Shown piece by piece: positions 1-4,953 of a stretch of DNA of 7,490 nt. The position numbers and the translations under genes are program-made. Position 1 is the stretch's first letter, and every line of letters begins with the position of its first letter. The DNA comes from Leucobacter sp. (lineage in GTDB: Bacteria > Actinomycetota > Actinomycetes > Actinomycetales > Microbacteriaceae). The notes below the pieces were generated by a model, which did no database searches, was not told the origin of the DNA, and worked only from the letters and a program-made list of their open reading frames with translations. The stretch spans positions 1 through 7,490 of the forward strand of contig JAAZHL010000322.1 in the NCBI GenBank assembly GCA_012510755.1. The letters run 5' to 3'.

Positions 1-24
1 CGCCTGCTCATTGCGACGACTCAT
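1..24 (-). CDS. 5' end of a downstream gene (partial, product unknown)
   Basis: An ATG on the minus strand at 24-22 opens a frame running off the window edge (MSRRNEQA...). It begins two bases after the TAA of the YtxH-like gene. An AAAGGA-type ribosome binding site lies about 8 bases upstream, inside the last codons of that gene. The spacing and this site are what make a start here believable; eight residues are too few to identify a family. Genes beside YtxH-like proteins in actinobacteria are often other small membrane proteins (holin-X or DUF3618 types), but that is context only. Confidence 0.5.
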
Positions 25-26
25 CG

Positions 27-365
27 TTATTCCTTTGCCTCTTTCGGCGCCTCGGCCGCGCTCGACCCGTCTGCCTCTTCTTGCTCGGCGGCCGCAGTCG
101 GCCTACCTGCTGAACGAGGCTTGTCAGCGGTTTGCTTTGCAAGATTCGAGAAGACATCAGATGAGGCTCGCCGTACAAATGCCCGCACACTGTCAGCCCG
201 TTCGTCGAGCGCGTCGCGTACCAGCGTCACGCCCCGTTGCACCGGCTCGGTCTGCCAGACAGTTGCCGCGCCACGCTTGATCTGCTCGTAGCGTTCGCGC
301 CCGGCTCTCGAACCGAGCACATAGCCAACAGCTGCTCCGATGACGAATGCGATTTTGCCTTTCAT
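27..365 (-). CDS. YtxH-like small membrane-anchored protein
   Basis: A 112-residue protein. Residues about 4-20 form a glycine/alanine-rich hydrophobic segment ending in GSRAGRERY, the recognisable N-terminus of an actinobacterial YtxH-like family. An amphipathic, charged region that may be helical follows (about 25-80), then a low-complexity Ala/Glu/Lys-rich tail from about 85. By analogy it should sit in the cytoplasmic membrane with most of the chain in the cytosol; the biochemical role of the family is not established. The start is supported by a strong GGAGG four bases before ATG. The gene ends in TAA, with the next gene starting two bases later, so the two are probably co-transcribed. 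The 103-base gap upstream, with an A/T-rich patch, suggests its own promoter. Confidence 0.85.
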   Translation of the reverse strand: MKGKIAFVIGAAVGYVLGSRAGRERYEQIKRGAATVWQTEPVQRGVTLVRDALDERADSVRAFVRRASSDVFSNLAKQTADKPRSAGRPTAAAEQEEADGSSAAEAPKEAKE

Positions 366-430
366 GGCGCCTCCAGGTCTTCGTGTGCTTCGCTACGTAT
401 TTCAAAACCAGCCTACAGCGCCGCAGCCGT

Positions 431-468
431 GAGACATATTCCTATTTCGCAATATACCAAGGCTTGGC
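431..468 (-). promoter_or_regulatory. Possible promoter region of the YtxH-like gene
   Basis: Within the 103-base gap between the flavoprotein-like gene and the YtxH-like gene, bases 431-460 are clearly richer in A/T than the surroundings. On the minus strand they contain TATATT (456-451), which fits a TANNNT -10 element. A TTGGTA at 460-455 could alternatively be a -35 with TATGTC 16 bases on. Just upstream is the inverted repeat CCAAGGCTTGG (458-468; 5-bp arms around one base), a possible operator half-site pair. None of these matches is strong. Confidence 0.25.
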
Positions 469-1920
469 TCACATTCCCTCGGGTTCTAGACCCAGCAACC
501 GGCGGCGCAGCTCGACGGTACTGCGGTGAGCATGCCGCAGCCCCGCGGCCTCCTCGTCACCGTGCAGGGCGCGGCCGACTGGCAAAAGGGTGGGGAAAGT
601 CTCGGCATAAGCCTCGAGTAGGGTGTGCGCGTGCTGCCTCTCGGCGACAGCAACAAACGGGGCTGCGTGCACTTCAACACGCCAAACTTCGCCCGCGACC
701 GCACGATAGCCCGTATCCGCGAGCACCCAATCGAGTTCAGCGCGAAGACTGCGCCCTGATTTGCTGCTGCTATCGAGAACATTGCGACTACCGTCCGCAG
801 CTGCTTCGGGTGCCGCACTCACGGCTTCACCTGAACCGCTCGGCAGCGCACCGGTCAACGCGCGCGGGCCTGCCAGCACCGCAATCGCCCGCGCCGCCCC
901 TGCCCGTGCCGCCCCTGGTAGCCGCTCGGCACGTACAGCCCATTGGCCCTCGAGGTTCAGCTGTCCGACATCGAGACCTCTGCCACTGGGCGACTCTATT
1001 TCGATTGACGCATATGTTCGGCTGTGCTGTGGACGCAGTGAAGCGAGCTCGGCGCTCGCCTGGCTCGAACACCACTCAGGTTGAGCTGCACCCGAGGCAA
1101 AATCAGCGACCACCGCACGTGCAGCGACCTGGCTGCCGCCCTCAAGCACCACATTCCAGGTATCACCCGCGTGTTGCAGGTTCACTACAGGCTCTTCGCG
1201 CAGTTCGACGTCGTACCACTCAAGTTTCTTGAGCAGCGCTTGCACCAGTTCGCGTTCACTGCCCGTAGGTCGCACTTGGGTTTCACGTGCAACATTCCGG
1301 TCGGAGTATGCAAGCGCGGCCGAAGTGAGTGAGCCCGCGCGTGAGAGCGCCTCATTCAGCCCCGGCGCGGCTATCGCGACCTCGACCTCGTTCGCGAGCT
1401 CCCCATATCGCTCATAGACCTGCGGGTCAACGAGACGCTTCAGCACGGAAGACCCCAACCGCTTGCGCACCAGTACACCGAATAGGCGTGTCTTGCCCAC
1501 CGTCAAGAGCGGCATCACTCGGTCAAGATATGCGCGGGTTGCGGCACCCCCACCAAGCAAAGTCAGCGTTTCGGCAGCGAGCGGCACCGCGGGTACACCC
1601 AACACCTGCGGTGTCGGTTGCGGGGCCCACGCGCCCTTACGGTCACGCAACCATGGCGCTGGTACCACTGAGGTCTCAGGTTGCGCCACCAACTGAGGTT
1701 CTGCGTCACTACCGTCAATAGGCTCAGCTACGCGATGCATGAATGCCGCGATCGTGCCATCGGGGTCACGCCTTGCCGCCGGCCAGTGCCCCGGCCCTGC
1801 TTGCAGTTCAGGGTCGTGCGTCGCGCCCCCGGCTACCATGACCTTCAGTCCGACCTCGGCCAGGTCAAGAGCGCTTTGCAGCGCGGGTAAGCTGCGGCCG
1901 GTGACTAGTGCATCGATCAC
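469..1920 (-). CDS. Degenerate protoporphyrinogen oxidase / FAD-dependent amine oxidase-like protein
   Basis: A 483-residue protein with a GTG start, chosen because it overlaps the stop of the upstream protease gene (GTGA). The fold resembles HemY/CgoX-type protoporphyrinogen oxidases and phytoene desaturases. The first 30 residues have the beta-alpha-beta rhythm of an FAD Rossmann motif (GRSLPALQSALDLAEVGLKV). Residues 140-165 (VGKTRLFGVLVRKRLGSSVL, then KRLVDP) resemble the stretch before the membrane-associated helices. Residues 220-275 match the second FAD-side strand region, and the C-terminus (HGDEEAAGLRHA, 453-464) is a relic of the final Gly-Asp FAD motif. The GxGxxG glycines are missing (VTGRSLPALQ), as is the usual GD followed by a small-residue-rich helix. 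FAD binding may therefore be weakened or lost. This could be a divergent enzyme or a pseudoenzyme; its substrate is unknown. It is translationally coupled to the CPBP protease. It ends in TGA, with a further in-frame TAG at 442-444. Confidence 0.7.
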   Translation of the reverse strand: MIDALVTGRSLPALQSALDLAEVGLKVMVAGGATHDPELQAGPGHWPAARRDPDGTIAAFMHRVAEPIDGSDAEPQLVAQPETSVVPAPWLRDRKGAWAPQPTPQVLGVPAVPLAAETLTLLGGGAATRAYLDRVMPLLTVGKTRLFGVLVRKRLGSSVLKRLVDPQVYERYGELANEVEVAIAAPGLNEALSRAGSLTSAALAYSDRNVARETQVRPTGSERELVQALLKKLEWYDVELREEPVVNLQHAGDTWNVVLEGGSQVAARAVVADFASGAAQPEWCSSQASAELASLRPQHSRTYASIEIESPSGRGLDVGQLNLEGQWAVRAERLPGAARAGAARAIAVLAGPRALTGALPSGSGEAVSAAPEAAADGSRNVLDSSSKSGRSLRAELDWVLADTGYRAVAGEVWRVEVHAAPFVAVAERQHAHTLLEAYAETFPTLLPVGRALHGDEEAAGLRHAHRSTVELRRRLLGLEPEGM

Positions 1921-3188
1921 GCGACCGGCCCGCCCATCTGTTGGGGCATGATTGGCTGCTGAGGCCCGGTTGGGTACTGGGGCCCATTCGGTTGCTGCCG
2001 AACCGTAGCCTGCACCACGTCGATGCGGGTGCGTCGGCCATCGCGTCGCCCAAAGTCCCGGTCAACCCACCAGGCATAGCCCAACAGTCCCACTGCCGTG
2101 GCGATCAGCGACCATGGGCTGCCTGCATCAGCGCTTTGGCCGGTCTCGCCGCCGAATGCAGCGGTCATCAGCATGAACACCACCAGGTTGTTCACTACGT
2201 GAATGGAAATCGCAGCCTCAAGACCACCGGTGCGCCACGTGAGCCACGCGCACACCGCGCCCATCAGGCCGACCGCGAGCAGACCCCACACGTCATAAAT
2301 GTGCATCAACGCAAAGCCGACGCTCGGCAGCAGAATAGGCAACCACGGGCTGCGCAGCGCCCGTCCAAATGCAGTGCGGTCTGAGGCGCCGCTGAACCAC
2401 GCGCCGAGTGCCTGCATCAGTGCACCTCGAAACACGAGCTCTTCGGCCGCAGCCTGCAACGGCACAAGCACAATCACCAGAATGAGCGAGATCAGCGCAA
2501 GATTGACCTTGTAATCGAGAGGCTCACTGGTCGCAGAAGCCTCAAGCTCGGCCGGGTCGCTCGTCGCGATCGCGAGAGCGATACCAATGACGTTCATGAG
2601 CACCAGGGCGATGAACGCAGGCAACAGGGTGCGGGCGATCCACCGCCACCGAATCTTCAGCGCCACCGACCACAACCGTCGCGGCGACCCCAAGCCCGCA
2701 CTCAGCATGCCAAGCATCGCAGAGGGAATCATCAAGATAATCGAGCCAAGCGCAATGAACAGCGATGCTGGGTTCTGGGTGTCGAGTGCAATGAGCTCAT
2801 CGACTGAGATTTCGGTGAAGTCACCGCCCGTTGCGATGGCATAGATCGGCACAGCGATCAGGCTGAACACCACGCTGAACGTCAAGAAGTACAGGGTGCC
2901 CAGCAACAGAGCCAATAGCGGCTTCCACCACCGATACCGAGCGGCGCCACGCAACAGCTGGTGGTACTCGAGCTCGGGGGTCGCTTGCCACACCACCACT
3001 GGAGCGGGCCGCGCCCACACCGGCTGTGCACTTGGGTGCGGTGGCACGGGCGCCTGCGGCGGCAACGTAGTTGGTTGTTGTTGCTGCTGCTGTTGTTGCT
3101 GCGCGGATAGCGGCGGCATAGCTGCCTGAGGTTGGGGCGGCCCGGGTACCTGTGCGGGCTGCTGTTGCTCAGGCGGCTCGAATGTCAT
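1917..3188 (-). CDS. CPBP-family intramembrane metalloprotease with polyQ/proline-rich N-terminus
   Basis: A 423-residue protein. Residues 1-65 are proline/glutamine-rich and include nine consecutive glutamines (30-38). From about 90 on there are several hydrophobic segments (roughly 90-118, 143-165, 186-208, 228-247, 283-300, 300-318, 325-345, 358-375). The CPBP/Abi (Rce1-like) motifs are complete: EExxxR at E249-E250-R254 (AAEELVFRG), FxxxH at F292-H296, and HxxxN at H330-N334. This supports an active membrane-embedded protease; such proteins cleave prenylated or other membrane substrates, but the substrate here cannot be inferred. The C-terminus (about 398-423) is again Pro/Gln/Gly-rich and probably cytosolic. 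The start ATG at 3188 has only a weak A/G-rich ribosome binding site. The gene follows glyS by 64 bases and overlaps the next gene by 4 bases, ending in TGA with a TAG in frame at 1905-1907. Confidence 0.88.
   Translation of the reverse strand: MTFEPPEQQQPAQVPGPPQPQAAMPPLSAQQQQQQQQQPTTLPPQAPVPPHPSAQPVWARPAPVVVWQATPELEYHQLLRGAARYRWWKPLLALLLGTLYFLTFSVVFSLIAVPIYAIATGGDFTEISVDELIALDTQNPASLFIALGSIILMIPSAMLGMLSAGLGSPRRLWSVALKIRWRWIARTLLPAFIALVLMNVIGIALAIATSDPAELEASATSEPLDYKVNLALISLILVIVLVPLQAAAEELVFRGALMQALGAWFSGASDRTAFGRALRSPWLPILLPSVGFALMHIYDVWGLLAVGLMGAVCAWLTWRTGGLEAAISIHVVNNLVVFMLMTAAFGGETGQSADAGSPWSLIATAVGLLGYAWWVDRDFGRRDGRRTRIDVVQATVRQQPNGPQYPTGPQQPIMPQQMGGPVA
3075..3101 (-). repeat. CAA/CAG triplet repeat encoding nine glutamines
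   Basis: Nine consecutive Gln codons, mixed CAA and CAG, lie in the N-terminal cytosolic tail of the CPBP protease. The order is CAG, two CAA, three CAG, three CAA. The synonymous mixture argues against a very recent pure slippage expansion, but the tract may still vary in length between strains. Confidence 0.9.
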
Positions 3189-3252
3189 TGCACCATTCTT
3201 TCAAACCTGCCTGAACACGGCAGCAACGTCTGCGATAAAGTCTGCGAACGGC
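3189..3252 (-). other. glyS-CPBP intergenic spacer with a weak hairpin and a direct repeat
   Basis: In this 64-base spacer, plus-strand bases 3207-3223 can form a 5-bp stem (CTGCC/GGCAG, 7-base loop). In the minus transcript it is followed by GUUU rather than a proper U-tract, so it is at best a partial terminator. GTCTGCGA occurs twice, at 3228-3235 and 3240-3247, which could be a small operator or chance. No convincing promoter is visible, so read-through from glyS into the protease gene is plausible. Confidence 0.3.
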
Positions 3253-4638
3253 TTAGGCGCCGCGCAAACGAGCAGCCAAATAGGCATGCAGCTCAGCACG
3301 CGGCACGCGCTCTTGCTGCATGCTGTCGCGCTCGCGCACAGTTACCGCATCATCTTCGAGCGAGTCGAAGTCGACCGTGACACAGAACGGGGTGCCGATC
3401 TCGTCTTGGCGGCGGTAGCGGCGACCGATGGCACCGGCGTCATCAAAGTCAATGTTCCAGTCTTCGCGCAGTTCTGCCGCGACTTCGCGTGCGAGCGGTG
3501 AGAGCTTCTCGTTGCGACTCAGCGGCAGCACCGCGGCCTTCACTGGAGCCAACCGCGGGTCAAGCCCAAGCACCACACGGGTGTCGGTGCCACCCTTCGC
3601 GTTCGGCACCTGCTCTTCGCGGTAGGCATCAACCAAGAACGCCATCACCGAGCGGGTCAAGCCCGCCGCGGGCTCGATGACATACGGCACATAGCGCTCA
3701 TCGTTTGCCTGGTCGAAGAACGACAGATCTTTGCCCGAATGCTTGGTGTGAGTCGACAGGTCAAAGTCGGTGCGGTTCGCGATGCCTTCGAGCTCACCCC
3801 ATTCGCTGCCGGTGAACCCGAAGCGGTACTCAATGTCAGCGGTGCGCTTGGCGTAGTGCGACAGCTTCTCTTTCGGGTGATCGTAGAAGCGCAGGTTGGC
3901 CGGGTCGATGCCGAGGCCGACGTACCACGACATGCGCTCGTTCATCCAGTACTCGTGCCACTCTTCATCGGTGCCCGGCACGACGAAGAACTCCATCTCC
4001 ATCTGCTCAAACTCACGGGTTCTGAAGATGAAGTTGCCGGGCGTGATCTCGTTGCGAAAGCTCTTGCCGATCTGCGCGATGCCGAACGGCGGCTTCATGC
4101 GAGACGACTGCAACACATTCGCAAAGTTCACAAAAATACCCTGCGCCGTTTCTGGGCGCAGGTAGTGCATGCCGGCCTCGTCATCGACCGGGCCGAGAAA
4201 GGTCTTCAGCAGGCCAGAGAACGCGCGTGGCTCGGTCCACTGGCCACGGGTACCGCAGTGCACTCAGACAATATCGGCCATACCGTTCGCGGGCTCTTTA
4301 CCGTGCTTCTCTTCGTAGGCTTCGATCAGGTGATCCTCGCGCTGCCGCTTGTGGCACTGCAGACACTCAACTAGCGGGACGCTGAAGACCTCAACGTGGC
4401 CCGAGGCCTCCCAGACCTGCTTCGGCAGAATGACGCTCGAGTCGATACCGACGACGTCTTCGCGGCGCTGCACCATCGCCTTCCACCACTGGCGCTTGAT
4501 GTTCTCTTTCAGCGCGGTGCCGAGGGCGCCATAGTCCCAGGCCGAGCGCGAACCGCCATAGATTTCACCGGCCTGAAATACGAAGCCGCGGTGACGGGCG
4601 AGGGCGATGACTTTGTCGAGTCGGGTCTGTTCAGCCAT
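3253..4638 (-). CDS. glyS: Glycyl-tRNA synthetase, class II dimeric type, with an in-frame TGA
   Basis: This gene joins glycine to tRNA-Gly using ATP in the cytosol. Read through the TGA at 4264-4266, it encodes 461 residues, the normal length for the family, with no frame change. It starts MAEQTRLDK at ATG 4638, preceded by GGAG about 10 bases upstream; a longer in-frame opening exists but is arginine-rich and unlike the family. Visible are GEIYGGSRSAWDYG (25-38) with the motif 1 region after it, CLQC (92-95), motif 2 FRNE with TREFEQMEMEFF (194-218), motif 3 GLTRS (326-330), and the C-terminal anticodon-binding domain (about 365-455, AGAIGRRYRRQDEIGTPFCV). Codon 125 is TGA in the order ADIV-stop-VHCGTRGQW. 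A Cys there would give CVHC, pairing with CLQC as a Cys4 zinc ribbon. Stopping at TGA would separate motif 1 from the catalytic motifs. It is unclear whether this is an error, a broken gene or recoding. The final stop is TAA. Confidence 0.9.
4264..4266 (-). other. glyS: In-frame TGA inside glyS at an expected zinc-ribbon cysteine
   Basis: The codon run is GCC GAT ATT GTC TGA GTG CAC TGC GGT. The protein on both sides aligns without a gap to the GlyRS family, so this is a substitution and not a frameshift. TGC or TGT to TGA is one base change. The next codon is GTG, a possible restart codon, but no Shine-Dalgarno sequence is seen just before it. Confidence 0.92.
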
Positions 4639-4740
4639 GTGAAATTCACTCCAAGGGGCAGGAAGGGGTCTTGGTCTCGCCTGGTGCCGCGGCGAGCCAG
4701 GTCGGCGACCGCGCCAGCGCGCATACCCGCCCAAGTCTAC
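4639..4740 (-). promoter_or_regulatory. Probable glyS promoter and 5' leader
   Basis: On the minus strand, TAGACT (4739-4734) fits the actinobacterial TANNNT -10 element. No good -35 is evident 16-18 bases upstream. Transcription would start near 4727, giving a leader of about 90 bases. The leader contains a perfect 6-bp stem CTCGCC/GGCGAG (arms at 4676-4681 and 4691-4696, 9-base loop). It also contains CCAAG (4674-4670) complementary to CTTGG (4655-4651), which overlaps the GGAG ribosome binding site. GTGAATTTCAC, an imperfect inverted repeat, sits directly before ATG. No T-box specifier or glycine-riboswitch core was recognised. Confidence 0.4.
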
Positions 4741-4793
4741 CCCTTACGCAGAGGGCTGCCGGGCCGGGGCTGATCCTCGCTCCTGCACCTGTT

Positions 4794-4945
4794 GCGGCCC
4801 GCCACCCCGCGACCACACGCACCCACGCTCCCGCACCCCCACGCCACCGGCACCACGCGACCACACCCCCGCGCCACCGGCCACCCACCACAGGCCACCC
4901 GCCACAGGCCACCCGCCACAGGCGCCACCGGCGCAACGAGGGCAA
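4794..4945. repeat. Strand-asymmetric, nearly T-free low-complexity repeat tract
   Basis: These 152 bases between sulP and the glyS promoter contain a single T on the plus strand (4829), so the minus strand, which is the transcribed sense, carries one A. Sub-repeats are visible. A 14-bp unit CCACCC(A/G)CCACAGG is repeated three times at 4881-4922. CGCCACCGG occurs at 4842-4850, 4872-4880 and 4923-4931. The 11-mer CGCGACCACAC occurs at 4808-4818 and 4856-4866. Runs of 3-5 C on the plus strand become G-runs on the minus strand (4805-4808, 4822-4824, 4830-4832, 4836-4840, 4866-4870). No gene is supported here. Confidence 0.85.
4922..4934 (-). terminator. Possible weak sulP terminator hairpin
   Basis: Twenty to 32 bases after the sulP TAA, the minus strand reads GCGCC-GGT-GGCGC, a GC-only 5-bp stem with a 3-base loop. 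There is no U-tract, as is common for actinobacterial terminators, so function is uncertain. The hairpin also arises from the repeated CGCCACCGG element around it. Confidence 0.3.
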
Positions 4946-4953
4946 TCTGCGAT

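Noticed and set aside
481..493. GGGTTCTAGACCC inverted repeat as a terminator
   Set aside because: It lies inside the coding end of the flavoprotein-like gene, has a short arm and no U-tract.
237..1232. A 331-codon plus-strand frame opposite the flavoprotein-like and YtxH-like genes
   Set aside because: Arg/Pro/His-rich shadow with no family resemblance, spanning parts of two well-supported minus-strand genes.
4264..4266. Frameshift as the cause of the glyS interruption
   Set aside because: Both sides are in the same frame and align without gap, so only a codon substitution fits.
3739..4374. A 211-codon plus-strand frame opposite glyS
   Set aside because: Antisense of highly conserved GlyRS coding sequence; hydrophobic patches come from complementary codons.
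4264..4734. glyS starting upstream at 4734 rather than 4638
   Set aside because: The extra 32 residues are Arg/Pro-rich and unlike GlyRS. The ATG at 4638 has a ribosome binding site and matches the family start, and the longer version would begin at the proposed -10 element.
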